From the NCBI GenBank assembly GCA_029168955.1, contig JAPDOI010001422.1, positions 118,206 to 182,205 on the forward strand: a DNA stretch of 64,000 nucleotides, in the 5' to 3' direction. Position numbers and translations under genes: made by a program. Of this stretch, positions 21,831 through 32,845 are shown in pieces. Position 1 is the stretch's first letter. Each line of letters opens with the position of its first letter. The DNA comes from Aplectana chamaeleonis (Eukaryota > Nematoda > Chromadorea > Rhabditida > Cosmocercidae). The notes beneath the pieces were generated by a model that worked only from the letters and a program-made list of their open reading frames with translations, made no database searches and was not told the origin of the DNA.

Positions 21831-22386
21831 GATAAAAAATAAAGACTCGTTTAAAACGTATGTGTTTGTACTTAGCGTAAAAAACTACATTACTAACCGG
21901 TTCCCCCAAAACAATATTCCAGCGTGTTATGATGGCTAAAACAGCGCTATGCGCTATAACTACCGTAAAATACCGTAATCATGCAAAATATCAAAACGGA
22001 CCTCACATTCGTGTTCAGTGCCACGACAAGAAAACCCTACAGGCATTCTGGCTGGGAAATAAAAAGTTTTTTTTGGACCATAGAAGCCCCTCAGGGGTTT
22101 GGGGGGGGGAGATCTAGCTCAGTACCATTTTCAACGGTTCAGAAGCAAAGTTTTCTTTTTCAGATCAAACTTCGTGCGGTAGGATTTTTTGAGGATCCGA
22201 GCCCAAAAATGAGGTCCGTTTTGAGTGTTTCAAACATCTACGCTAGGTCAAGGGAAGTAAAACGTCAATTCATTTGTGACCTGCAGTTCAAAGCATGTAA
22301 CTTTTGGGCTTTAGGTTTGGGCAAGGCATACTATTGATTTTTAAATTTTAGTAGCTAGGGCATACTCACAAGGTACTTCGTTTTGC
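21831..22386. other. Gene-free interval
   Basis: It may include the 3' non-coding part of the mariner, but no terminal repeat is visible. Nothing else recognised. Confidence 0.35.
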
Positions 22387-22840
22387 TTAAAGGCAGTATG
22401 TGCCATAAATCTCTTTCCCGAGGTTTCAGTGTGAAACACTAAGCTGGCAGATGCTGAAGGTGAGAGGGCCGAAGAAAGCAGCGAAAACGGGCCAGTAATC
22501 GATAAAAACGGCTTTGAAAGCTCTTTCAGTACGCCTGCTCATTCCGGTCCGCCTCCCATTCGGACAAGCTTGTGGCGCCGAGCACGTTTTCGATCGCAAA
22601 TCTCCAAGCAACTGCCGCGTCCAGCCTGATCGATCCGCGCACATTTCACGATCAGCGGAACGTTTGCGGAAACGAGCAGCGCCAGTAAACTCGCCCTTGC
22701 CCTGAACGCTAGAAACCGTTATTTTAGCTTATTCTGAACGTTTTCCTTCGCTGTTTCTTCACTATTGGTTAGATCAGGACCAAACAACCCATTTTTTGGT
22801 CGAACTCGAGTGTGATTTCCATTGTGAACGCTGCCTTTAA
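22387..22840. mobile_element. TTAA MITE, group A (446 bp)
   Basis: TTAA at 22387-22390 is followed by AGGCAGTATGTGCCATAAAT. The right end is ATTGTGAACGCTGCCT followed by TTAA at 22837-22840. It is non-coding. Its right-hand TTAA is also the left-hand TTAA of the next element. Confidence 0.8.
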
Positions 22841-23476
22841 AGGCAGCATACGCGCCCGCAAACATGGTCAAGATATCAGCATAAATAGGCCCGCACGGCT
22901 CCTACCATGTCGTCGACGACGTCTAAAGCGCTGAAAACCATCCAGGATGACAGTATTTGACCATCCCTGTCACGCACGCCCGTATTTTCACACCCCTTCG
23001 AGTAACAGAATGAAAAGTTATACTTGAGAAAACATGTGATAATTGGGAGTGATAGCACTATCAAATGGGAGTGCATGAGAGAAACAGCTCGATTTACCTG
23101 GATATTACATGTTTGTGCACTGATGAAATCCTCCATTTTCAAAAGCCATCCAGAGTAGAGCGGCATTCTCGAAAGTGGATGAGAGTTTGAGGGTGTTTAG
23201 ACAGGTAATATCCAGGTAAATCGAGCTGTTTCTCTTGTGCACTCCCATTTGATAGTGCTATCACTCCCAATTATCACATGTTTTCTCAAGTTTATCTTTT
23301 CATTCTGTTACTCGAAGGGGTGTGAAAATACGGGCGTGCGTGAAAGGGATGGTCAAATGCTGTCATCCTGGATGGTTTTCAGCGCTTCAAACGTCGTTGA
23401 CGACATGGTAAGGGCCGTGCGGGCCTATTTATGCCGATATCTTGACCATGTTTGCGAGCGTGTATGCTGCCTTTAA
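22837..23476. mobile_element. TTAA foldback with roughly 270-bp arms (632 bp)
   Basis: TTAA flanks at 22837-22840 and 23473-23476. The left end AGGCAGCATACGCGCCCGCA is mirrored by TGCGAGCGTGTATGCTGCCT on the right. The arms are nearly identical for about 270 bases and enclose fewer than 100 bases. A transcript across it would fold into a long double-stranded RNA. It is non-coding, and the 96- and 79-codon frames are mirror images of each other. Confidence 0.88.
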
Positions 23477-24495
23477 CTCGCACAACGCTAGAATGGTTCC
23501 CCTTGTTAGATAACATAGTTCGTTGTTCAATTGTCGAAGCGCTGGTTTTCATTTCATCTCATTCATTACGCTACGTAAGACAGACGTTATAAAAGGGTTC
23601 TAAGAACTATAGGGCAAGGCAGTAGCAAAAAGAGAACTATGGTAACTCAACCTACATAGGATGATAGAGCAGTGTTTGAAGCTATCGTTTTCAGAAACCG
23701 AGTTTAGCAGCGTCATCTTATCTTAAGGTAGCAAACTCAGTTCGCACATTGAAAGAATCTGAATGAACACAATCTTTGAGGTGTAAGAGAATTATTTTTC
23801 AAAATTCTTTTCAAACTCCTTAACTTTGCACAGCTCTGAAAAAAAGACCTTCATTGAGGGTACTGAGCAAGAATCTGTGATCTGTTTGTCAATATTTTGA
23901 AGCTGATTGTTGGTCGCTGTAGGTATCCAAATCTCTCAAAAAGGTGTTGTGAGGCGAATCTGAGGTACTTATTGGACAGCTTTTATCGTTTTAACGATTT
24001 TTTTCCAAATCTAGAAGTACCCCAAAGTATCTACACGATTCAGTCAAATTCTCAACAATTGTAAAAGACACTATCTGCTGGTACTTTCTCAGGCAGGGAC
24101 CTGCACTAAGGAACTTCTGACCAAGTTACCTGAGACTTTAATGTAACTTGCGTGATGGGTTCGCGCAACTACGAACACCCCTAATGGGCCGAATAGAGTC
24201 TCGCAGCGCATAGCTCAGCTCCTCCCTCCTCCGCTCCTTTCAGCAGCGGGACTCTAATCGACCCCTTACAGACACAACCGTGAGGCCGCTGTAGGTCTCC
24301 TCGCTGGGGAGATATCAACCAAGGGTGTGCCTTTTATAGCTCGAGTAACCAGAAAAGGGATAGCTGCGGACACCTCAGCAAACTGCGTGAGCGCCCACTA
24401 GAAATGTGGTAATTGATCGGTGCACACGACAGGCGTGCGGCCTGCTGCGTGGCCCGCAGCTGTCCCTTTCGCGGATACACCCACCATACAATTAT
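23477..24495. other. Gene-free interval
   Basis: CAGCAGCGGGACTCTAATCG near 24241 resembles a stretch at 56473. No gene or complete element recognised. Confidence 0.35.
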
Positions 24496-25018
24496 TGAAC
24501 GCAGCATACCCTCTCAAAGATGGCATCGATGTTATGACATAAATCGGAAGATTGGAAATGTTAGTATTGGAAACTGAAAGATAAATCCAGCTAAAACCGC
24601 TTGGAAGTAGAGAAGTAACAGGGGTAGGGGCCCTTTACACGCCGAGGGAGGAATACTCTCGCCTTTTGCGGCTCTAATTCCACTCGAGACCACTTCGCTT
24701 GAATTGAGCAGCGTAACGTGTCGAAGTGCAAAAACAGGACGACTCCGGCAACAGGACGTGCCGGGAATGCTTACGCCGGTGAAAGTTTCAAAAACTAGCA
24801 AAGGTGACCGTATTCGAACGTTCAGTCTGGAGCAGTTTGTATTGTGGTGCGCAGACTGCAAAGCGGAGACTGCAAAAACTTCTGATTCGATTTGGCTCAA
24901 ATATACTAGTTTCGATTCGTTTTTGACGGTTCTAACGGCTTGAGCGTTTCAGATGACGCCATAAGACCCCAGTGACGTCATTATCTCAACTTTTTCGAGT
25001 GTGTATGCTACCTTCAAG
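24496..25018. mobile_element. Degraded MITE with nested foldback K arm
   Basis: The left TTGAACGCAGCATAC and right GTGTATGCTACCTTCAA are imperfect inverted ends of the TATGCTGCC type. Inside, 24617-24700 matches one arm of the foldback nested at 17.9-18.1 kb (ACACGCCGAGGGAGGA and CTCTAATTCCACTCGAGACC). Open frames across it carry no domain. Confidence 0.55.
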
Positions 25019-26339
25019 ATTATGATTGAAATGTAATACGTGGATAAAAAGGTATAGTTCTAAGTTTGAAAAAGTCGTTTAAACTATGATAGCTCAGTAA
25101 TAAATTGGTAGGATGTAGTCTGAAACCTATTCAGAAGAAGAAGAAGAACAGGATTCAAGTTGAAAAAGCTACCAGTTTTTCTGCAGGAACGAGAGCATTG
25201 GGTCTTCTTGAGGGAAAAGGGGGTAAAATGGCAAAGAAGTGGCCAAGAAGTGGGTGAAAATCACTTGGATCCACTGACCCATTGGATCAACCCACTCACT
25301 TTATGCAAGAGTTGTTCATTCGAAGGAATGGTTGTTGAACAATTTTCATCTCGAGGGACACAAGCATGGGCCCTGAAACCTCTTTTTAGAGCCCGGTTGA
25401 AGAATGACAAAGAGAGTTTACTAACCTAGGAGGTTCATGGCTCAAAGTTTATCTCGGAAGCCGGCTTCAATGAGGCCTTCTCCGATCTGAAAATAACTTT
25501 ATCGATGATTTTTTCAAAGATGAAGACCTGCTACACGTATTCGTACCCTTATTTTTCAAATGTTAGCTCAGAGGGAGAAAAAACAAACGGTACGGCTGGC
25601 ACTTGTAGTAATCAGACATGTGCGGATAATACTGGTAATTGCTGGCTTGTTGAGCCGTACTTGAAAAGATGATATCTATGATTCCCATCACATCTTTATG
25701 CTCTTTACACGAAAACAATCATTGTTCGACTCTGAAGTACAGTACCAGTTAACGAACTCATTCATATAAAAATAGTTCATGCATGGAATTCGAAATTTTC
25801 CAACGGCACACTTGAAATCTAATGTTAGCTTGCACTGCACGGCACCTGACTCCTTTGTAATTTACTAAATGGCAATTAAGTGCGGTATTTATCATACAGA
25901 TGCAAAGTACAAATGAAACTGGTCATTATTCTCTCCTTGTTTCACTGCTGAGTTGCGGGTGAATACTTCAGAAACTTTATTGATTCAGAATGTACTATTC
26001 ACATAAGAACAGAAGTGAAGTCATGCAAAAGATACTTTCAACACGTTCGTAGTACAAGTGATGGTTTTTAACATGTAGACCCCTAACCGAATTGATATAA
26101 CTAGAACCCCTTTCCCAGAAATGTGGTTGATCTCACACAGCCTCACACCGCAGCTTCTACTGTACTTCACCAGCTGTACTATGTATACTGTTAGGATGTC
26201 CAATAAGCATTCGTAAAAATCATCGTTTTCAAAATATCTCCCCTAAACCATCCCTTGTTCTTGCCTACCATTTTTTTCTTCCCAGCAAGCTTCCAGGTGA
26301 AAGTGCACTTCTAGGTGAAAGTGTATATTGAACACTTTC
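25019..26339. other. Gene-free interval
   Basis: A GAAGAAGAAGAAGAAC run at 25135-25150 could be a LINE tail without a body. An 89-codon frame after it has no recognised domain. Confidence 0.35.
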
Positions 26340-26640
26340 GAATCAGATTTTTGATGTTTTTGAATATCTAATACCTTTTAATGACATGTTATATAATCAC
26401 AAGGTGTCACAAGGTTGTTCAGTTGAGTACAAAACTAAGGCTCCAGGCAGGCATCGAACCCGCATAGCATCGCTTTCCAGGCGAGAGTGTTATCCTTCCA
26501 TATAATACTATTATACTACCAACACTGTCATGCATTCCTCAACTGATTTACACATGAACTGTGTAGGCACAACAGCAGTCACCCGTTAGCGGGTATGATC
26601 TGATAAGCACAAATAAGCATTGAATCCAGTTAAGCGGGTC
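26340..26640 (-). repeat. tRNA-derived SINE-like unit 1
   Basis: On the minus strand, 26443-26526 resembles a tRNA. It has an A-box-like TAGTATAATAG and a B-box-like GGTTCGATGCC followed by TGCC. A shared leader precedes it (CCCGCTAACGGGTGACTGCT) and a shared tail follows (TTAGTTTTGTACTCAAC, then a CTTGTGA stretch). The same leader-tRNA-tail order recurs twice next door, so this is a repeat and not a tRNA gene. Confidence 0.65.
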
Positions 26641-26644
26641 TTCT

Positions 26645-26835
26645 GAAGACAGAATTTCGATGTTTTTGGATATATAATGCTCTTCTATGGCACAGTATAT
26701 AATCACAAGATATCACAAGGCCGCTGAGTTGAATACAAAACTAAGGGGTCAGGCAGGAATCGAACCATCGCATCGCTTTCCGGGTGAGAGTGTTACCATT
26801 ATACTGCATTCGCCGCTCTGCATTCCTTGCTCATT
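26645..26835 (-). repeat. tRNA-derived SINE-like unit 2
   Basis: The minus-strand tRNA-like part is 26749-26815, with a perfect B box GGTTCGATTCC and an A-box-like AGTATAATGG. Its tail at 26650-26748 matches unit 1. The leader is replaced by the divergently oriented unit 3. Confidence 0.65.
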
Positions 26836-26844
26836 CCTCGGATT

Positions 26845-27050
26845 TAATGCCGATTGGTGCTTACCAGATCATACCCGTTAACGGGTGATTGCTGTTGTGC
26901 CTACACAGTACATGTGTGAATAGCTGAGGAATGCAGAGCGGTGTTGGTAGTGTAATGGTAACACTCGCGCCCGGAGAGCGATGCGATGCGGTGTCGATTC
27001 CTGCCTGACACTTAAGCTTTGTATTCAGCTTAGCAACCTTGTGTTAATTG
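26845..27050 (+). repeat. tRNA-derived SINE-like unit 3, inverted
   Basis: The plus-strand leader ATACCCGTTAACGGGTGATT precedes the tRNA-like part at 26940-27012. This has A box TAGTGTAATGG and B box GGTGTCGATTCC with one extra base. The acceptor stem can be drawn with several wobble pairs, but the anticodon arm is irregular. It runs directly into the CR1-like fragment. Confidence 0.65.
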
Positions 27051-27053
27051 TCA

Positions 27054-27175
27054 AATCAGTAAAGAGTGGTGTTCCTCGGGGAGGTGTACCCTCTCCGTTA
27101 CCTTTTAATCTCTATACAACTGATTTTTCATCCATTCTCGACGATTCACCTGCTATATGTGAGCAGTTTGCTCAT
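27054..27175 (+). pseudogene. CR1-like reverse transcriptase scrap
   Basis: About 40 codons read VKSGVPRGGVPSPLPFNLY and then ICEQFAHH. This is the stretch from the palm GVPQGS...SPLLFN block to the catalytic FADD box, here decayed to FAHH. Nothing of the rest of the element is present. The family is assigned from these motifs only. Confidence 0.6.
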
Positions 27176-27774
27176 CATGGCAAGAACTTTTCCCGAAACA
27201 CAAACACATATATACATAGAGCAAAATGCAGCGATTTCAGAAAAAGCAGAACGATACAATTGGGCTAAAGAAGCTAAACAACAATTGGGAACGTTTTTAG
27301 GAAATTTGATTCTTGAAGAATTTTTCAGGGTCAAGTAAAAAGTATTTGCACAGAAAGAATAAAATCTCTTCGAAAGTTTTAAAAACAGCAGAAACAATTT
27401 ATGAGGTAAAAAGTGGAGCAGAAGGGCGAAAGAAAGTGAGCGAAATCTCAAAAATTTCTGTGGGTATGGGTTTGAAAGAGTCTTAGGTACTCAGGCGGTC
27501 TGAAGATTTGAGCCTCGTCTGACAGCCATCAGAGCCATCGAGAAGACGGGCTCCAATTCTTAGAAGAGGTGAATCCACCGCCCGTACAACTCGTTTCAGT
27601 GCCCCTGCTCCAGGCATTCGTGTCTCCCAGCTTTGGTGCCACCACCCCTTGATACAGTCCCAACAAATAGTGAAGAGCCCGCTCCGCGTCACTCATAGAT
27701 CGTGGGAAATCCGCTCATGGTTCTTTTTTGAGGGACGGAGTGCAAGCCTCCCTTATGTATGACCCCCCTGGTCG
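27176..27774. other. Gene-free interval
   Basis: Overlapping frames on both strands, none with a recognised domain. The right part may include 3' non-coding sequence of the minus-strand LINE that follows. Confidence 0.35.
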
Positions 27775-28554
27775 TGGGGAGACCCTCTTTCTCTTCTTCC
27801 TAGCGTCTGCCCACGAGTTCGCGGGGTTCGCCTGTTCGCACTTTGCTCGCCATTTGTTCCTGTCAGCGGTGTCGTTCATAGTTAGTTGCTCTCAGCCATG
27901 TCTCATTCACTCGATCGAGCCATCAGGTTTTCGGTCTTTCCTGCAACTTCCACCTTGAGTGCGGTTTTAGCTACTGAGTTTTCGTCCCTCCTTTGAACAT
28001 GGCCAAACCACCTGAGGCGGTATTCTTTCATCTTCGCAGTAATTGGGGCCACTCTGAAGGTGAAATGCACCAGGTCATTTGTTAACCTGTTTTTCAAGAC
28101 AACTCTCATTGATCACCCGAGCATCCGCATCTCCATTACATGCAGAGATCGCTCAACAGTCCTTGTGACCGGTCAGCATTCGGTTGCGGCAAGGCGACTG
28201 ACCTCACTACCGTTCTGTACATTTTGGGCTTGAGGCGTATTGGCATCTTCCTGTCACACATTATGCCACTTTTCGCTCTCCACTTCGTCTATTGCCGCAC
28301 CCATGGGCATCCAGTAGCAGGTCGCCGGCAGATTCAATCCTTAATCCGAGGTACTTGAAACTGTCCACCTTCTTCAGGTTGGTTCCATTAATGCTGATGG
28401 ATCCTTCCTCGATTCTCGGTCCACACTCCATTTGCTCAATTTTGGCGACATTAGGGAGTAAGTAACTCCAGACCCTCTCAGCATCCATGACAATGATCGA
28501 AGTATAGTGGAGAACTCTTAGGAAGGTGGCTCGAGACCAGCCTGCCAGATTCAA
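27775..28554 (-). pseudogene. RTE-like LINE 3' fragment
   Basis: Reading leftwards from 28554, frames give MECGPRIEEGSISINGT, then KVDSFKYLGLRIES (reverse transcriptase thumb). After breaks they give YRLRWFGHVQRRDENS and, in a further frame, a DRNKWRAKCEQANPA stretch (C-terminal domain). At least two frameshifts separate these. The endonuclease and RT core are missing. It is a different lineage from the LINE at 10.7 kb. Confidence 0.75.
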
Positions 28555-28707
28555 CTAGTTACCGTACACCAACTATACACTGTCGACTATTTGAAGCCCT
28601 TCGCTGTAAATGTGAATATCGCTCTGGAATGACTGGTGCTTCGCTGCGAAGCTGGCATATTTGGCGTCGTCTCTACAGTCATATCGCTTTTCAGTCGGTT
28701 CATACAG

Positions 28708-28838
28708 TCGGCATGAACCCTAGTGATCCTTTACGTTCCCCATTGGAGGTTGGCGCAATCTCGGTGCAACTGTGTTATAGCATATGACACCGCGATCTCG
28801 CCAACCTTAACAGGGGTTTCACTAGGATTCATGCCGAC
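28708..28838. repeat. 131-bp hairpin
   Basis: It starts TCGGCATGAACCCTAGTGA and ends with the near-complement GATTCATGCCGA. The inner GGAGGTTGGCGCAATCTCGG and its mirror resemble the core of the hairpin at 8801-8907, so both belong to one foldback family. Confidence 0.7.
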
Positions 28839-30207
28839 CTTACGTCAACAGGTACTCTCCTCTGCTTTGCACGTAATTACATATTGCATGTGAAGATCAA
28901 ACGCGAATGAGGCTCTAGTACTCTTGCACTTCTCTTTGTAAATGTTACTGATGAAAGCTCGTTTTCTCTTTGAAAAAGTCCAGCCTAATATCCTTTTCAC
29001 GCTCATGTGTAGTGCAAAGGATAAGGCAAATTCCGATTCAAAGCAAAAATTTGCTTGCCTTTGTCTGGTGACTAATCAACTTCGAAGAATATTAGTAACC
29101 TTCTGTAAGCCATTTTCAGATTCAAGACGACACTCAATCCTTGAAGCACTCTCGAGACCTTCAGCCTTGAAAGAACGCAAGTTTGCGTTCAAAGCTTCTG
29201 GAGTCTTTTTATCCGACGTAGATCCTGGTTAGAGCACGAAAAATGGAGAGTTGCGTCCAAAAAGTTATTTTGACCCTCCGAAGCCGAGTCGTCTTGACCT
29301 GAGTCTCTCCAATCCTATGACGCAGTATCCGTTACGATTCGTTTTTAGGAAGGACAAGTTGCGCAATAAGAACATCATCTTTGCCTAGGTCCACACGAGT
29401 AAGCTCGTGTGGTAGTCACTCCGGTAGGCAATTATGGTTCGAATGAAAATCCAAAAATCGATGGTGAGATTCGAAAAACTATCTTCTGATCAGCCTAGTG
29501 TACGCAAGGCCCGCGTTCAGCCACACCTAGTACCGCCTGGACTCTTTTCTGGGGACGGGTTCTACTGCTTTCAAGGGGCAGTTACATAGAGGTAGTGATT
29601 TTTGTGAGTGTCTTCCCAGATTTTTATGAGCAAGGATTAGAGATCGTGCAATGCTTTACAGTGATTTTTGAGGGTCTGTTTTGTTTCCGTTCCCGAAATT
29701 CCGTTTCCGCTGTTTGTTGACCATTTCCTTCCGTTTCCGTTTCCAAAATCTTGAAAGAGATATCCACACAGCCAAGGTCACAAGCGTCGAGCCAGAGATC
29801 ACCCGAAGCACATGATGTCCTAAATGCTTGGAGACACAATCTCGCTGCGAAAAGCGAACTCTCCGCCTAACTGCATTTCTTGCTGAAATCGTGATTAATT
29901 TCCTGTCTTTTTTAAAAATACACGGGCCGTGTAGCAATATGGGAACGGAATATGAAACTTATTTGTTCCAACTTGAGCCCTAGTATTCATTATACTGCAA
30001 AACAGTTCCCCCGCAAAAAAGCTGAATCTGTTTTCAGATTCCAAAAACTTGAATTTGGAGCGAGTCAATAAAAAGGGCGCTACAAACGCAAGAAAGTGCC
30101 TACAACACGCATTCCGGCCTAAACAATAGGTACAGTGTGTAACTAAGATCTCCTACCTGAAAACATGAAAATAGCGGGAATATTATAGGGACGTAGTCAG
30201 GTTCCCT
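28839..30207. other. Gene-free interval
   Basis: A 9-bp perfect hairpin (CCACACGAG, loop TAAG) lies at 29391-29412. A 96-codon plus-strand frame at 28942-29232 has no domain or clear splice context. Nothing else recognised. Confidence 0.35.
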
Positions 30208-31087
30208 AAAACGCACAGTCCAACCTCAGGGACGAAATCTTAGATTCCCACATAATTTTGAAGAAGACCCTCTCAGAATAACACCTGCGAGGTGTGAGCT
30301 CTCCATTTTCCCGAATAAGCGACATATAGGAAGAAGCCACTCAGACGCGCTTGCAGACAGGAGCCACTTTGCAACGCTGTTTAGGCCGTTGTTATACCAA
30401 AAGTTTGCGACCGCGGCAGGTTGGGTCAACTGTTACGAATCGTGTTGTGACCGGACTTACACAATATGAATTCACTGTCGTAGGAACACTGCGGCACGTG
30501 TCGCGGTCGCTGGTTCGAGAAAGGATGTTATGCCTGAAACGCGAAAACTGAGCTTTAACGGTGGCTGTCGCCGCCTTCTGTGGCAATGCAGTGTACTGCG
30601 ACGGGTGCCAGCGACAGCGACAGAGCCAAATCCAAGTATCGTGCCGGGTGTTTTTTGACCTACGGCTGCCCCTTAGACCTAGTGCTTGTTTCCCGACAGT
30701 GCATATCAGCAATATGGATTTTTGGTCGCTTTTTATAGCAAACACCCTGTCGCGTCGCCCGTCGCGGGAAGTATGCACTAGACCTTAGCGCAGCGCCGTC
30801 GCAGTGTTTTGCGACTGCAACAGGTCCGTCGTGGGGTATAGAAATTTCCTTAGACGACCTTCCAAGCTCGAAAGTGTCAAGATGTTGCGAATGACGGAAC
30901 TTGGAAACCGCGGGCGACTCATCCACCATGCATTGACCGCTGAATTTTAGGCAATGTTCGAAGGGATACAATTCCTTTCCCAGGGGGATTGAACGATTTC
31001 AGAAGTATCCTTGGAATCAACATAAGACAGTCTTAAAGATTTGCAGAAATTTTCGAAAGGCATTCCCAGTGTGTACTGTGCCTTTAA
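30208..31087. mobile_element. Group B MITE split by foldback D
   Basis: The left end AAAACGCACAGTCCAACC and right end GTACTGTGCCT followed by TTAA belong to group B. The left 50 bases match 10548-10585 inverted. About 480 bases of foldback D sequence (30370-30850) sit inside and carry repeated GCGACCGC and GCGACAGCGAC blocks. Several short frames overlap here, none coding. Confidence 0.55.
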
Positions 31088-31607
31088 AGTGCCACTTTTA
31101 GAATGATTCATTCTTGATACAGCTTTTATCGTATCTTTCTTTCGGTTGCTCTAAACGTCATTCTCCCATTTCACCTGCCTCAGGCACTTTGCCGCGATCA
31201 GAATCACCTGCGGCCCACCTGTTCTCTGAGTTTGTAAATTTGGCTTGATTTTCGTATAATACTCGAATATGCAAGCACTTTCGTTAGGTGTACTATACAC
31301 ATATTCTTCCATCTATCCAACTAAATATTGCATTTAATTTTCAAGTCAGTGCGAAGCGACGCTTTGGAACAAATTAAGTTTTCGGGTTTTCTCAGCATTC
31401 CGGTACTTGTTCGAGCGTTGGATTTCGAACTTTCTGCTTCACAACTACTTCTAGACCATAATGCCGCTAGCCTCAAAGGCAGTGTTCAGGACGATTTTAG
31501 TTGTAGAGTTTTTCTTCGAAGCAATGCGTCGCGGTGAAAAGTATGAAGTGGTTAAGGCCACTGCAAGTCCACATAAACTGAGAAACTACTAAAATTTATG
31601 CACAAAA
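31088..31607. other. Gene-free interval with a MITE end
   Basis: CAAAGGCAGTGTTCAGGACGA at about 31474 is the left end of a group A MITE whose right end is missing. Confidence 0.45.
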
Positions 31608-31766
31608 ATAAACATATCCTCTGTTTCCGAGTGGAATTTGGTTCCGTTCATCGCGTGCGTCCGCGCGCGTACGCTGCGTCTCCTTCTCCCCACATTTTCC
31701 CGCTGCTTCTACCCTCGCTTCGCACAATCGCGCGAGGGAACAGAGTTTATTTGGCTCTGAACCAGA
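31608..31766 (+). repeat. GC-rich repeat H, copy 1
   Basis: About 160 bases. It shares GTACGCTGCGTCTCCTTCTC, TACCCTCGCT and GCACAA.CGCGCGAGGGA with 32688-32845, and a looser pattern with 35655-35815, 41104-41262 and 49444-49604. Confidence 0.65.
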
Positions 31767-31767
31767 G

Positions 31768-32080
31768 GATATACTCTGTTCATGTTAAATTGCGCAACAT
31801 GATCCACCACCGGTCCTCTATGTGCCGTAGTGCACGTCCATGGACGCGTTCTCGGCCCACCCCCGTGGGCATTTGCATCAATAAGCCAGTGCTGCCGCCA
31901 CCCAACCACCCACCCTGTCACTGCACCGTCAACCTGATGAGTCGGTGGCGGCGGCACTGGCGTATCGATTTGCATGCTCACCGGGGTCGGCCGAGAATGC
32001 GTCGATGAACGTGCACTACGGTGCATAGAGGGCCAGTGGCGGATCGTGTTTTGTGCAGTTCGAGATAAACAGAGTTTACA
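31768..32080. mobile_element. GC-rich foldback FB2, copy 1
   Basis: The left arm begins ATATACTCTGTTCATGTT and the right arm is its imperfect mirror ending CAGAGTTTAC. The arms are about 130 bases and include GTGCCGTAGTGCACGTCC. The same family, about as long, lies at 60517-60806. Confidence 0.7.
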
Positions 32081-32687
32081 AAATTACAAATAAATTCTCG
32101 TGATCAAAAACCGTACAACGACCCAAACGAATTTACAATGAGGTAAAACCCCTTCTCTCCCCGAACACTATATCCAAAAAGGGGACTCCTAACGTTCCCT
32201 ATATAATCCTTACGCATTCGCCAATCCTCGAGGGAGTTTTTAACCGAGTCGGAAATTACACGACGCGATCAGCGCTCAGATGAAAACAAAAAGCGGGCGC
32301 GAGCGAGCGAACCCCAGTGAGCCGGAAACATCGAGAAAAAAAAACTAGCCGTTGTGCCCTTCCAGGAACGAAGAAACGTCAAGAATTGTTCTGCCAGCCC
32401 TCCTTGAGCCGTTTAGGATTTCTCCTTTCCCGCACTGCGTATCGATGGTTTGAAAGGCCGGCACATGTTGGATTGTCTGGAGCAAATTTTGACCTCGACG
32501 CGTATTCTGCCGTTTTCACAGTTTTTACCTTTTCTGCGCCTTACTTCAGTTTGGACGAATTTAAACTATTCATTCTACCCTCATTCCACAATGAGCGCCA
32601 TGTAATTACGAAAAATGAACGATCTAATATGCCTTATTGCAATGAAATAAGTTTTTAGTCTGGACTACTTGTCCGGTATGATTTATC
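32081..32687. other. Gene-free interval
   Basis: A 113-codon plus-strand frame (32317-32658) has no domain I recognise. Nothing else is seen. Confidence 0.35.
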
Positions 32688-32845
32688 CTGTGTTTCCGAG
32701 TGTGATTTATTTCCGTTCGTCGCGTGCGTCTGCCTGCGTACGCTGCGTCTCCTTCTCCCCGCAATTCCTCGCTGTCTCTACCCTCGCTCCGCACAAGCGC
32801 GCGAGGGATCAGAATAAATCTGGCTCGGAACCATAGGGTACGTCT
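32688..32845 (+). repeat. GC-rich repeat H, copy 2
   Basis: Closest relative of copy 1 (31608-31766), in the same orientation 1.08 kb away. Confidence 0.65.

Noticed and set aside
26443..27012. Three tRNA genes
   Set aside because: The promoter boxes are good, but the anticodon arms are irregular and each sits in a longer repeated unit. A tRNA-derived SINE fits better.
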